Source: Bacillus sp. SM2101
GTDB taxonomy: Bacteria > Bacillota > Bacilli > Bacillales > SM2101
Direction of reading: 5' to 3'
DNA length: 64,000 nucleotides
NCBI RefSeq assembly: GCF_018588585.1
Contig: NZ_JAEUFG010000009.1
Location: forward strand, 124,001-188,000
The stretch's first letter is position 1, and each line of letters opens with the position of its first letter. The translations under genes were made by a program, and so were the position numbers. Positions 1 to 8,824 of this stretch are shown piece by piece. The notes below the pieces were generated by a model. The model was not told the origin of the DNA, did not search any database, and saw only the letters and a list, made by a program, of their open reading frames with translations.

Positions 1-461
1 TTCATAATTAGAAATTCAGTTTCATTATTAAAAAATGTCTGCTCTTTGCTGAAACCAATTCTACTATAAACCGATATGGCTCTGATATTAAAAGTAGCAA
101 CACTTAACCGTACGAATTTAGGTTTAAAACGTTTTATGGCAAATTCTAATCCTGCTTGCACAAATGACAAGCCGTTTCCATGTCCACATAGATCTGGTTT
201 CATACCTAGCCCGAAATCTATAAAATTTTTTCCATTATCATTATATAACCCAGCAGCTCGTCCATCTGGTACTTGGGCATTGTAACCGAAACATAAAAAC
301 CCAATTAATTCGTTGTTCAATTGAACTCTGAAATATGATCCATCCATCAGTTCTTGTATATCCTCAGGACTATCATCGAAATTGTAAAGTGTGTATGGTT
401 CATCATATTTCCATTTACTTATATGATATGCATCATTTAACAACATTTTGTTAATAATCAA
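1..461 (-). CDS. GNAT family N-acetyltransferase, 3' end cut off by window edge
   Basis: Read on the minus strand from a TTG at 461 preceded by GGAGG 8 bases upstream, and open to base 1. The translation begins MIINKMLLNDAYHISKWKYD and contains GLGMKPDLCGHGNGLSFV around residue 105, the acetyl-CoA-binding (R/Q-x-x-G-x-G/A) loop of GNAT acetyltransferases. It is followed by the usual RLSVATFNIRAISVYSRIGF segment. About 153 codons are present and probably only the last few are missing. The substrate cannot be told. Seen: the frame and motifs. Inferred: a small-molecule or protein N-acetyltransferase. Confidence 0.85.
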   Translation of the reverse strand, partial: MIINKMLLNDAYHISKWKYDEPYTLYNFDDSPEDIQELMDGSYFRVQLNNELIGFLCFGYNAQVPDGRAAGLYNDNGKNFIDFGLGMKPDLCGHGNGLSFVQAGLEFAIKRFKPKFVRLSVATFNIRAISVYSRIGFSKEQTFFNNETEFLIM

Positions 462-586
462 CGTATTGTCCTCCAAAAGTATACCTCTTATAAAGCTCAT
501 CATAACAAAAAATGTAAGAAGTTATCTTGCTTTTCATATTCCCATCTACAAGTATTATTGCTTGGATTTGAAAAGTAGATATTTAA

Positions 587-610
587 GCCCCCACAAGCAA
601 GCGTGGGGGC
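587..610. terminator. GC-rich hairpin downstream of the EamA gene
   Basis: Perfect 8-bp stem GCCCCCAC/GTGGGGGC with an 8-base loop, about 110 bases past the stop of the minus-strand EamA gene. The minus-strand side continues into TTAAATAT, so it may end that transcript, although there is no clean T run. Confidence 0.4.
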
Positions 611-718
611 GATATTGCTCATTGCAAATAGGGGTTTACTAAAACCAAAGCATGATCTAGTATAATCTCAATACTACTAATTAAATAATTTTTGCAGTTG
701 TGTTTTATATTTGTTATG

Positions 719-1636
719 TTATGAGCTTTTGACAACATTTCTTTCATTAGAAGTAGCGATATAAACACCTAAAATTACGATAAACATACCAATAATTTGT
801 TGCAACGTAAGTGTAGAACCATACAAAACTACACTTATCCAAGCGGCATTTATAGGTACGAGGTTCATATAAATACTAGATTTACTAGTTCCAATTCGTC
901 TAATTCCTTCATTCCACAATATAAAGGCAATGACCGAAGCAAAGATACTCATGTAGCTTATTTCAATCCATGATTGTGCTGACATAGTTGCAACGTATAT
1001 CCAACCACCTTCAATAATAGAAAAAACCGCCAGTAAAATAGTACCAATTAACATCGTTATACATGTTGTGAGAGTTGATGAGACGTCTCTCATAACAACT
1101 TTGCCGATTAACCCGTGAATGACCCAACAAATTAAGCCACCAACAAACAATAAATCTCCTTTATTAAAAGAGAGAGAACTAATTGTATCAATCCCCTTAA
1201 AGATGACGATTAGAACGCCTGATAATGATAGAAATAAGCCTAACCCTAAACGTCTATTAAACTTTTCATTTAAAAACAATACAGCCCCCATTGTTAAAAA
1301 AGCAGGGGTTGTAGCCATGATTAATGCGCCGTTTACTTCTGACGTATATTTCAAGCCTACTAAAAAGAAAAGACCGTTATATAAAAATATACCAGTGAGG
1401 GCCATACATGTTAATCCGAACCAATGTCTTTTGAGCTTTTCTGTATTCCATTCTGATCGGTAGATGACAAGTAATAGTAAGATGATTGCTGCTGAACCAA
1501 AACGTAACGTACCAGCAGTCATAGGAGGTATTTCTGTAACGACATGTTTAGATGCACCAAAAGCCCCTCCCCAAAATAGGGGAACTAACAAAAGTAAAAA
1601 ATATATCGATGTTGAATGATATTTAGATGTTTCCAA
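719..1636 (-). CDS. EamA/DMT family transporter
   Basis: 305-residue integral membrane protein of the drug/metabolite transporter superfamily, with about ten hydrophobic helices forming two EamA repeats. The first helix carries PLFWGGAFGASK, typical of the family; the second repeat begins near FVGGLICWVIHGLIGKV. The start is a TTG with GAGAGG about ten bases upstream. It stands alone. Substrate unknown; relatives export amino acids or metabolites. Confidence 0.9.
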   Translation of the reverse strand: METSKYHSTSIYFLLLLVPLFWGGAFGASKHVVTEIPPMTAGTLRFGSAAIILLLLVIYRSEWNTEKLKRHWFGLTCMALTGIFLYNGLFFLVGLKYTSEVNGALIMATTPAFLTMGAVLFLNEKFNRRLGLGLFLSLSGVLIVIFKGIDTISSLSFNKGDLLFVGGLICWVIHGLIGKVVMRDVSSTLTTCITMLIGTILLAVFSIIEGGWIYVATMSAQSWIEISYMSIFASVIAFILWNEGIRRIGTSKSSIYMNLVPINAAWISVVLYGSTLTLQQIIGMFIVILGVYIATSNERNVVKSS

Positions 1637-1811
1637 TTTTCCACAACCTCTCTACCTATAAATAGTAGGTTACAGGTTTTGTCTTTAGGTGTATTAAAAG
1701 GTAATGTCGTCTCATTTATAATTACAAAACTTTCCGCTAAAGTCGACTTCTATTGTAGGAGAAGCAATTGACTTGGTTAACCGATGTTTTAGTATATTTA
1801 ACATGAGCAAA

Positions 1812-2255
1812 CTATGAAAATATCTGTTCCAAGTGATGGCTCAAATGGTTTATATAGTCATTAACTAACCATTTTAAAGTTACAGGTTGTTTATTTTCTA
1901 ATAAGCATGGTAATTCCCACTGTTCTTTCGTAACATGTTTTAGGAGGTTGACAATTTGTGTATTTAAACCAACCCAAACTATAATGAGGTCATCTGTTTT
2001 GAATGAATGCTGATAATTATGAACCTTAACCAATAAATCTTGGTTATAGTTATTGATAGAAACTGAAGCTGTCGTTGCAGATAAAATTTCAACAAACCGT
2101 TGGTGATTTATATTAGCTGAATCACATAAATGCCCTAATATTTCTTTTTTAGACCATTTTGATTGTATGGGTTTATATTCCATATTTGAAAGAGATTTAA
2201 TTTTTTGTGGAACTGATAATAAATAATTTTCTAATTGTGTAGTTGTAGAAAACAT
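1812..2255 (-). CDS. DinB/YfiT-like putative metal-dependent protein
   Basis: 147 residues, of the size and pattern of the DinB four-helix bundle. The candidate metal-binding histidines are in EILGHLCDSANINHQRF (around residues 40-55) and in NHLSHHLEQIF at the C terminus. AGGAGG lies six bases before the ATG. DinB-like enzymes are thiol-dependent transferases or hydrolases; the reaction here cannot be assigned. No neighbour suggests a partner. Confidence 0.8.
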   Translation of the reverse strand: MFSTTTQLENYLLSVPQKIKSLSNMEYKPIQSKWSKKEILGHLCDSANINHQRFVEILSATTASVSINNYNQDLLVKVHNYQHSFKTDDLIIVWVGLNTQIVNLLKHVTKEQWELPCLLENKQPVTLKWLVNDYINHLSHHLEQIFS

Positions 2256-2504
2256 AATTTTCCTCCTATTTATAATATTTAGAATACTATACTGAGACCA
2301 ACTTCGTTATAGGCTGTTGTTTTTCATGTCGGCATTGGGTTTCTTTGCATTATACTTTCGAAAAAATCCTCACTTAACTATATTAGTTTTGTACAATAAG
2401 TTTTCGTCCTGATTTTGTGCATACTTTCTTAAATCTTGAATAACTCGGGTATGCGTGTATTTATAACCTTTGTATAATATTCATAGGTATTGTGTTTCCG
2501 TATT

Positions 2505-3425
2505 TTACACTTCAAAAACAAGTTGACCAGAACCCATCATTACTGAACTACCTCCAATTGAGACGTTTTCATATACATTTCCTTTTTTACTAATTGATAT
2601 GTCTATAAAGCTCGGCCTTTTCATTTCAATCCCTTGTTCATTTCTAATTTTATACGTTTGTTCAGATTTTGGAATTACTGAATATTCAACGAGATATGCT
2701 CCTAATGGGCCATTTGCATTACCAGTTGCAGGGTCCTCTGTAATACCCATTGCTGGGGCAAACATGCGGCTATGGACATCTGAACTCTCATAAATAGTCT
2801 CAGTTGTAAAAGCATAAATATGTTTTATATTTTTATCTTCACTAAAAAACTTATTCCAAACGTCTGTTTGAAGGCTTATTCTTTCCATTGCAGACAACGT
2901 ACGGATGGGAATTAACAAGAAAGGTACACCCGTTGATATTGATTGTATAGGAAGGTTTGAATCAATATCTTCTGAAGAGATTGCTAAAAGTTCAGCAACG
3001 CGCTTAATATTATGAAAAACAGGTCCAAAAACCGGTGTTTTTTGATTCATTTCTACGAAAGAAATCATATCATTTTCTTTTTTTACTGTTACATTAATAT
3101 TGCCAACACCCGTTTCGAATACAAATTGATTAAGTCTAATTTTCATTGTAGAAATGCGGTCCATCCCTAAAACGTAACCAGCTCCAATTGTCGGATGACC
3201 TGCGATAGGTAATTCGATTTGCGGTGTGAAAATACGTAATTCTTTATCAGCTGCTGCACTTCTTGAAGGCCTCATAAAGACCGTTTCAGAAAGATTTAAT
3301 TCCCTGGCGATTTTTTGCATCATCTCAGTTGATAGATTGCCATTCTCTTTAAAAACAGCTAATTGATTTCCTCCAAATGCTTGATTTGTAAATACGTCTA
3401 TTAACGTGTAATGTAAAGTTTGCAT
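2505..3425 (-). CDS. PhzF family isomerase/epimerase
   Basis: 306 residues. The N terminus YTLIDVFTNQAFGGNQLAVF and the downstream LNLSETVFMRPS (with the conserved catalytic-type glutamate) are diagnostic of the PhzF/YddE family. RIFTPQIELPIAGHPTIGAGYVLG and DPATGNANGPLGAYLVEY are further family blocks. A GGGGGG ribosome-binding site precedes the ATG. It is divergently transcribed from the LysR gene at 3532, a common arrangement for a regulator and its target. There is no phenazine operon here, so the substrate is unknown. Confidence 0.92.
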   Translation of the reverse strand: MQTLHYTLIDVFTNQAFGGNQLAVFKENGNLSTEMMQKIARELNLSETVFMRPSRSAAADKELRIFTPQIELPIAGHPTIGAGYVLGMDRISTMKIRLNQFVFETGVGNINVTVKKENDMISFVEMNQKTPVFGPVFHNIKRVAELLAISSEDIDSNLPIQSISTGVPFLLIPIRTLSAMERISLQTDVWNKFFSEDKNIKHIYAFTTETIYESSDVHSRMFAPAMGITEDPATGNANGPLGAYLVEYSVIPKSEQTYKIRNEQGIEMKRPSFIDISISKKGNVYENVSIGGSSVMMGSGQLVFEV

Positions 3426-3531
3426 TGTTTATTGCCCCCCTTTGCTGTAATCTTATTACAACGATTAGGATTAATCAAACGAATGTTTATAATGATATAT
3501 ATTAATTATATTAATAGAAAGGGGTTTGTTG

Positions 3532-4407
3532 ATGACATTACTTCAATATGAAGTGTTTCATACAATTGTTGATACAAAGAGTTTTACGAAGGCTGGGGAA
3601 AAATTAGGTCTCACACAAGGTGCTGTTAGCCATGCCATAAAAGGCTTAGAATCAGAACTTAACTTAACCCTTTTATATAGAAATCGGTCAGGGATTACTT
3701 TAACGAAAGAGGGAGAGGTAATCATTGATTACATCAGACAGATTTTAGCTAAAACTGAACTAATGAAGCAAGAGGCAGGGAGAATGAATGGCCTTGAAAT
3801 AGGAACCATTCGTATCGGTACTTTTAGTAGCGTATCTGTTCAATTATTACCGCTTATTATTAAAAAATTTCACAAGTTGTATCCAGCAATCCGAGTGGAG
3901 TTTTATGAGGGTGGGTATGAGGAAATTAGAAAAATGATTCTACAAGGAGAGGTGGATATCGGTTTTTTACCAGCAACAGAAATAGATAATTTAGACTTTA
4001 TTAACCTTGTTGATGACCACCTCTATGTCATTGTACCAGCTGATCACACATTTGCAAAAAAGAAGAACATTAGTATACATGATATAGCTACTAATCCGTT
4101 TATCATGCCAAAGGGTGGGTGTGATGCACTGGTTAAAAGAGTATTTAAGGAAAACAATGTAAAGCCTTATATATATTGTGAAATTGAAGATAATCCTACA
4201 ATAAGTGCAATGGTTGAACAGAACCTAGGAATAAGTATTGTTCCAAAAATGGTTTTATCCGTTTGTATTGGAGAAATAACTTCAGTAAGGTTAAAAGAAA
4301 ATTACTATCGCTCTATTGGTTTAGTAGCAAACTCGTTTGAACACGCTCCACCAGTTGTACAGGCGTTTGTAGACTTGACTAAGAAGTGCTTAGAAGAAAC
4401 CGAGTAA
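3532..4407 (+). CDS. LysR family transcriptional regulator
   Basis: Winged helix-turn-helix in residues 1-60 (FTKAGEKLGLTQGAVSHAIKG), followed by a periplasmic-binding-like effector domain from about residue 90. The ATG at 3532 sits seven bases after AAAGGGG and is preferred to the TTG codons at 3526 and 3529. The 100-bp intergenic region shared with PhzF is AT-rich and is the likely binding site. It probably controls the divergent PhzF gene; the effector is unknown. Confidence 0.92.
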   Translation: MTLLQYEVFHTIVDTKSFTKAGEKLGLTQGAVSHAIKGLESELNLTLLYRNRSGITLTKEGEVIIDYIRQILAKTELMKQEAGRMNGLEIGTIRIGTFSSVSVQLLPLIIKKFHKLYPAIRVEFYEGGYEEIRKMILQGEVDIGFLPATEIDNLDFINLVDDHLYVIVPADHTFAKKKNISIHDIATNPFIMPKGGCDALVKRVFKENNVKPYIYCEIEDNPTISAMVEQNLGISIVPKMVLSVCIGEITSVRLKENYYRSIGLVANSFEHAPPVVQAFVDLTKKCLEETE

Positions 4408-5192
4408 CCTCGGGTACGATAGAGCTTTTGAAGATATCGTAGAGGTCGAGAACGATTTAAAAACACACAATAAGATATGTGAAAAAATCTCTTAATACTA
4501 ATCGATTTAGTCCTTATTTTTATTTCAAGATATACAAAATCATGTCATAACACCCTCGTAATAAAAAGAATCTCAACAGGTTAAAGACACAGAATAATTT
4601 CAGGGAGTAGCAATGGAAGTAATTATTATAGGGAAGTGGTATTTGTAGTCATCTGATGATGATAAAGTCCACATTAATAGCTAAATCTTTTTGGTAAGAA
4701 GCTAATCAGTATAGCATCCATTAGATCAGATGCAAGATAAGATAATTCGAACTTTATTCTATTAATAAGTTCAGTTTGTTAATTGATTCTATCACACGAT
4801 ATTCAAGGATATTAGTATTACGAAAAAAATGGTTATCTATCCATTAATTCTATATTGTTAACATTTGTAATCTTATGATATGTTTTTTATTAAGATAGAT
4901 ATATTACAACAATTTGGACTGGGCTACCACTAGTCCTTTTTTTATTGTATATGTTAGTCCTCAACTATATTTCATACTTCTAAGATTTTCACTTCCCATT
5001 TAGTGTTTAGTTCGTAATTTCAAGTAAGTTAAGTAAACTCTTCTCCAATTATCATTCGTTCATCTTTTTAGACGATATATAGTGGTACTTATAAGTTGAG
5101 CGACTAATTTACAAAAGGGAATTTGTTGAGGGTATATGGTAATAATAAAGTTCATAGTATTGTATTCAACTATGAAAGGGAGGATTAAGGGG
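4408..5192. other. Long AT-rich gap with an orphan terminator
   Basis: No credible gene. A hairpin with stem GGACT/AGTCC and a seven-T tail at 4916-4943 reads as a plus-strand terminator with no intact gene before it. Short fragments with many stops precede it, suggesting a decayed gene. Confidence 0.5.
4916..4943 (+). terminator. Orphan rho-independent terminator
   Basis: Five-bp stem GGACT/AGTCC with an 11-base loop followed by seven Ts. No gene is upstream on this strand within 500 bases. Confidence 0.45.
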
Positions 5193-5615
5193 ATGAAATC
5201 TATAATATTTGGTCTAGGGGTAATCATTTTAGTAAGCATGATTGTTCTGCTAATTAAAAAGAGAGTATTAACCAATGATAATGAGCCATTATTATCTGAT
5301 TTTAATTGTGACCCTGAAGACATACAACCTTTTTTTATGCAATTATCTTCATCAATCTTTGATAGAGGTTTTACTGAAGATGATATTAATTTAATCAATA
5401 AAGAAATACATATGATGAAAAAAAGACATGAGGATAAAAAAATTGGAACATTTAATGTTATTTTTAAAGAGGAAAAAACTAGGATAAGTGTTGAAGCAGA
5501 AGTCGAAAACGAAGATGGCTCAAAAGGTGTTACTTTATTTATGTACGCTAACCCAGAAGTAGTTAAAGCGATAGATCAAGAAGTTGAGAAATTTTATGTA
5601 GAAAATGACATGTGA
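5193..5615 (+). CDS. Membrane-anchored protein of unknown function
   Basis: From the ATG at 5193, ten bases after AAGGGAGG, the product is 140 residues: one N-terminal transmembrane helix (residues 2-22, IIFGLGVIILVSMIVLLI), then an acidic soluble domain. That domain has a helical segment (IFDRGFTEDDINLINKEIHM) and a probable beta region near the C terminus. An earlier in-frame ATG at 5172 lacks a good ribosome-binding site. A clear terminator follows at 5734. I recognise no family. Confidence 0.75.
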   Translation: MKSIIFGLGVIILVSMIVLLIKKRVLTNDNEPLLSDFNCDPEDIQPFFMQLSSSIFDRGFTEDDINLINKEIHMMKKRHEDKKIGTFNVIFKEEKTRISVEAEVENEDGSKGVTLFMYANPEVVKAIDQEVEKFYVENDM

Positions 5616-5733
5616 ACTAGGATTAATAGTGCAAATAAAGTTCGATAAAATAAAACGGACTTTATGTATACATAAAAAATCTCCATTATTTCTTGTTAGT
5701 TTAGTAATTTTAATGTAGATTATGTTCAACAAT

Positions 5734-5765
5734 AAGCTGATTTACTTTAGAAATCAGCTTTTTTT
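5734..5765 (+). terminator. Rho-independent terminator
   Basis: Stem AAGCTGATTT/AAATCAGCTT followed by TTTTT, about 120 bases after the stop at 5615. Confidence 0.85.
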
Positions 5766-5989
5766 GGATAGTTTTGACCTTTAGATATTGAAGAATTTAT
5801 TGTATAAATAATTAACAATTCTTCGTATTCGTATTTAATGAAGTTAATGTAAATTAAGGACATATAATTGCTTGGTGAATCAGAAATACATACTAAGCGG
5901 TTGAAGTAGGTGATCCCCAGTGGCGATAATGAACTATATTTATAAATTGTAAATAATTTAGGCTTTTTCACAAAATTATATCTCTCCAA

Positions 5990-6000
5990 TTGAATACAAT
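5990..6000 (+). promoter_or_regulatory. Upstream motif shared by the two six-repeat genes
   Basis: TTGAATACAAT ends 40 bases before the GTG at 6040. The same 11-mer ends 42 bases before the GTG at 26264. Part of it (AATACAAT) resembles a sigma-E type -10 box (CATACAAT), but no matching -35 is evident. Confidence 0.4.
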
Positions 6001-6039
6001 ACCTTAAATAACTAAAAGCAGGATTGGTGGGATTTGGAG

Positions 6040-6618
6040 GTGATAAGGACAGGAACTGACTTGCAATTAATTGGTTCATGGCTTCAGTCTATTGGAAACA
6101 TTATTGCGGCAATTGGCAGAACTGAACCTATTTTAAATGATAATGAATTATCTAATCAGTTCATTAGAGTTGGAAATAGTCTTCAAGCAGTCGGGAACAC
6201 ATTTAAGCCGATAGGGAGAACAATGAATATTCAGGGTGATGGGACTGAGGCGGATTCTTTAATTATTTTTGGAAGTTGGATACAGGCATCCGGTAATACA
6301 GCAAGTGCTGTAGCAACCACTATTGAAGAAGATGAGGGAACTCAACTTGGTATTTTAGGTGGTTCATTTCAATCTCTAGGAGCTGCTTTTGCGGCAGTTG
6401 GATCTAACATGATTAAGGCTCCTCTACAAGACTTTGCAGTTGTAGGAAATATATTGCAATCTTTAGGGGCTGGGCTAGGAGCGATAGGTGGCATATACTT
6501 ATTAGTTAGTATGGATGAAGTTGGTTTACAAATATCTAAGATTGGAACTTGGATACAAGCAATTGGTGCCACACTTTCTGCTATCATATTTACTAAGCAA
6601 ATAGCAATTAAGGATTGA
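6040..6618 (+). CDS. Six-repeat glycine-rich hydrophobic protein (DUF6944-like), copy 1
   Basis: About 192 residues made almost entirely of six units of roughly 30 residues. Each follows the pattern hhxhGxWhQxhGNxhxAIG; examples are LQLIGSWLQSIGNIIAAIG near the N terminus and IGTWIQAIGATLSAI at the C terminus. Units are linked by short polar or acidic stretches. There is no signal peptide. The start is the GTG at 6040 or the TTG at 6034; GTG gives the best alignment with the paralogue at 26264. I associate this pattern with DUF6944, from memory only. The spaced glycines suggest packed, possibly membrane-active helices; function unknown. Confidence 0.8.
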   Translation: MIRTGTDLQLIGSWLQSIGNIIAAIGRTEPILNDNELSNQFIRVGNSLQAVGNTFKPIGRTMNIQGDGTEADSLIIFGSWIQASGNTASAVATTIEEDEGTQLGILGGSFQSLGAAFAAVGSNMIKAPLQDFAVVGNILQSLGAGLGAIGGIYLLVSMDEVGLQISKIGTWIQAIGATLSAIIFTKQIAIKD

Positions 6619-6751
6619 AATGTATAAAAACTGTTGATGTGTTCATACTAGCTATTCATATGAGAGAAAACTAATTTTTATTTTAATGATGCTTTCTAGG
6701 AAGGAATTTTGTTCTAGTCATAGAGAATATATAAGCAATAGCTATACATAA

Positions 6752-6920
6752 AATAAAGCTATTTTTGCATAGACTATTGTTTTTTTGTAAGAAAAAATAA
6801 ACACGCATACAACTAGATTTTATGTAGTCTTACTATAAAACGATAAATGTTGAGAAAAATGACATCTTTATCTACTAGTTTAGATACTATAGCAACAAAG
6901 TTTACAATAAGAGTCTAAAA
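6752..6920 (+). repeat. Dispersed MITE-like repeat, copy 1
   Basis: Runs from AAAGCTATTTTTGCATA to AGCAACAAAGTTTA and GAGTCTAAAAGG. It shares the internal AATAAACACGCATACAACTAG block with other copies. The ends are diverged from the GGCTnTTTTC terminal repeat. Confidence 0.7.
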
Positions 6921-6948
6921 GGAAGAATTATGATGAAGGGAGTTAGCC

Positions 6949-7113
6949 ATGGAAATTTTTCTAACAGCGCTAGTAACGGTTTTATTGTATTCGCCAGTGT
7001 TGATAAGGATGAATAACAGAATTTCTTCAGTTGAAGATAAGTTAATTTACATAGAAAGAAAATTGTTACAAAATGAGGGGAAGGTAATAAATATTAATCA
7101 AAGAGATTCGTAG
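6949..7113 (+). CDS. Small single-pass membrane protein with charged tail (54 aa)
   Basis: ATG with AAGGGAG about eight bases upstream. One N-terminal hydrophobic helix (residues 3-19, IFLTALVTVLLYSPVLI) is followed by a charged, probably coiled tail (SSVEDKLIYIERKLLQNEGK). The layout matches the small proteins at 20241 and 52189. Function unknown. Confidence 0.6.
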   Translation: MEIFLTALVTVLLYSPVLIRMNNRISSVEDKLIYIERKLLQNEGKVININQRDS

Positions 7114-7231
7114 GTATTATGTTTCATGATAATGGGCATATTTATGTGAAGGAAAACTCATACTAAAGTACTAAATGTAGCGCATGATAAGAGGAAAAGG
7201 TGGGTAGAATTGTTGAGAAGCATTTCTTTCA

Positions 7232-7402
7232 TCATTTTTGAATTGATAATGTTTGATATATATTTAATAGCAAATCTAAATGTTTACTAATGTATATCGT
7301 ATCATCATGATGAAGTCCTTTTTTTAGGCCCATAGTAATCATTTTAATCCTCAATTCCTCTATTTCCTGCAATAGTTCAGTTTGGTAATTTGATATATTC
7401 AT
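7232..7402 (-). CDS. Spo0E-family aspartyl-phosphate phosphatase
   Basis: 56 residues on the minus strand. LLQEIEELRIKMITMGLKKG and ISKHLDLLLNIYQ fit the Spo0E/YnzD pattern (EIExLRxxMxxxGxxxGL, then SxxLDxLLNxYQ), including the conserved aspartate of the SQELD-type motif (here SKHLD). Members dephosphorylate Spo0A~P and so delay sporulation. AAGGAG lies about 12 bases before the ATG, a little far. Seen: the motif match. Inferred: activity on Spo0A. Confidence 0.85.
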   Translation of the reverse strand: MNISNYQTELLQEIEELRIKMITMGLKKGLHHDDTIYISKHLDLLLNIYQTLSIQK

Positions 7403-7638
7403 TTAGTATAGGAACTCCTTAAAAGTTAGATTAGAGCAATAATGGATAATACTGTATTATGCAAGATATATTATATATCCAACAACTAGGAATTTAAAGA
7501 GATTTATTAAAAAAATATATGGGAATAGTTGGTTTTGATGTTGATGTGTTAGGTTAACATTATTGATTATGTACAAAAGTGAATGGTGAAGATTTTGGTG
7601 TAATGAAGCTATCTTAAATTTCAAAAGGAGGTTATACG

Positions 7639-8352
7639 TTGATTACATATGAGGAAGTAATGACAAAGCTATCGGAACTTGGAAATGAACAAACGAAAAA
7701 TACGTTGCTAAGACATGGAGCAAGCGAGCCGTTAGATGGAGTGAAAATCGGTGACTTAAAAAAGCACCTGGTGAAAAAGGTGAAGAAGGATCAAGACTTA
7801 GCATTAAAACTATACAATTCGGGGAATAGTGATGCTATGTATTTGGCGGGTCTTTCTGTAAGTCCTCAACAAATGACGAAGGAACAACTACAGAACTGGG
7901 TGAAGCAAGCAAATTGGTATATGATAAGTGAATATTCAGTAGCCCAAGTTACAGCGGAGTCTCGGTTTTCATTAGAACTAGCTAGAGAATGGATTGCTTC
8001 CACAAGTGAAAATGTTGCTTGTGCAGGGTGGAGTGTTTTTTCAAACTATTTATCAATTACACCTGATGAACTAATTGATCAAGATGAAATAATGAAACTA
8101 TTAACAAAAGTGGAACACACGATACATGATGAAAGAAATCGAGTTCGTTATGTGATGAATGGATTTGTTATCTCAGTTGGAGCATATTATGAGCCACTTC
8201 ATGGGGAGGCAAAGCGGATAGCAGGAGTAATTGGTAAGGTTAAGGTGAATATGGGGAACACAGCTTGTAAAGTTCCACTAGCTAAAGAATATATTGAGAA
8301 AATGGAGAAAAAAGAGTTAATAGGGAAGAAAAGAAAAACGTGTATTTGTTAG
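7639..8352 (+). CDS. DNA alkylation repair protein (AlkD-like HEAT-repeat family)
   Basis: 237 residues; TTG start nine bases after AAAGGAGG. The N-terminal RHGASEPLDGVKIGDLKKH and the following helical repeats (LALKLYNSGNSDAMYLAGL; SLELAREWIASTSENVACAGW) resemble the AlkD/DNA_alkylation_repair HEAT-repeat fold. Proteins of this fold excise alkylated bases or bind DNA without catalysis. I cannot confirm the catalytic aspartate and tryptophans, so glycosylase activity is inferred only. Stands alone. Confidence 0.8.
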   Translation: MITYEEVMTKLSELGNEQTKNTLLRHGASEPLDGVKIGDLKKHLVKKVKKDQDLALKLYNSGNSDAMYLAGLSVSPQQMTKEQLQNWVKQANWYMISEYSVAQVTAESRFSLELAREWIASTSENVACAGWSVFSNYLSITPDELIDQDEIMKLLTKVEHTIHDERNRVRYVMNGFVISVGAYYEPLHGEAKRIAGVIGKVKVNMGNTACKVPLAKEYIEKMEKKELIGKKRKTCIC

Positions 8353-8377
8353 ACTTAGCATTTAAGGAGCTTTGACG

Positions 8378-8535
8378 CTAAATAAAGGATCTTTTAGTAA
8401 ACTTTTAGTGTTTTTTTCTTTAATATGAGCAACTAATATGTATGATCATTTTTATCGTCTTTTGAGGTGGAAAATGTGGAACGTGTTTAGCACTTATTAC
8501 GAAAAGCAACAATCTAATGTGAAAACAGCTTAAAT
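8378..8535 (-). repeat. Dispersed MITE-like repeat, copy 2
   Basis: Minus-oriented copy running from AAGGATCTTTTAGTAAACTTT to GCAACAATCTAATGTGAAAACAGCTT. The internal ACGTGTTTAGCACTTATTAC block is shared. TAAATAAA lies just outside each end, a possible target-site duplication. Confidence 0.8.
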
Positions 8536-8620
8536 AAAACAGAAATATTTTTCGTCTTATTAAATGATAGTCTCGAGTATGAACTTGTTTCTGAATAAGT
8601 AGCTGTTATGGCAGCTTGAA

Positions 8621-8649
8621 AAAAAGAGAGTCCCGAGGACTCTCTTTTT
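8621..8649. terminator. Bidirectional rho-independent terminator
   Basis: Perfect 11-bp stem AAAGAGAGTCC/GGACTCTCTTT around CGA, with A and T runs on either side. Serves the convergent AlkD-like and HelD genes. Confidence 0.85.
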
Positions 8650-8806
8650 ATGAATGTATTAAGGTAACATATTTTTAATTCTGACATTTGTCGGATAAAC
8701 GTATATATGAACTATTGAAAAAATAATTCGTCCTCGGTTGGTAGGTTCGGAGTATTTATTTTTTCATTCGGTTTTGGTAGCCCATTAAACTTTTTACTTT
8801 AAAGTG

Positions 8807-8824
8807 GTGGGGGTCAGTCCCCCA
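8807..8824. repeat. GGGGG/CCCCC palindrome at the 3' end of helD
   Basis: GGGGGTCAGTCCCCC overlaps the helD stop codon, whose TGA lies inside the palindrome centre. Related elements are at 21226 and 36338. Confidence 0.6.

Larger units (their letters stand above)
5616..6039. other. Intergenic gap
   Basis: Holds the terminator at 5734-5765 and, near 5990, the TTGAATACAAT motif shared with the second six-repeat gene. No gene seen. Confidence 0.6.
8353..8813. other. Intergenic gap with repeat and terminator
   Basis: Contains a dispersed repeat (8378-8535), a bidirectional terminator (8621-8649) between convergent genes, and a GGGG/CCCC palindrome at the right edge. No gene seen. Confidence 0.6.

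Noticed and set aside
587-610. GC-rich hairpin as an IS200/IS605 end
   Set aside because: The stem recalls such ends, but there is no transposase, no TnpB and no second end nearby; a simple hairpin after the EamA gene is enough.
5747-6079. Minus-strand open frame of about 110 codons
   Set aside because: Crosses a terminator and the start of the six-repeat gene on the other strand, has no ribosome-binding site, and its composition looks like translated AT-rich noncoding DNA.
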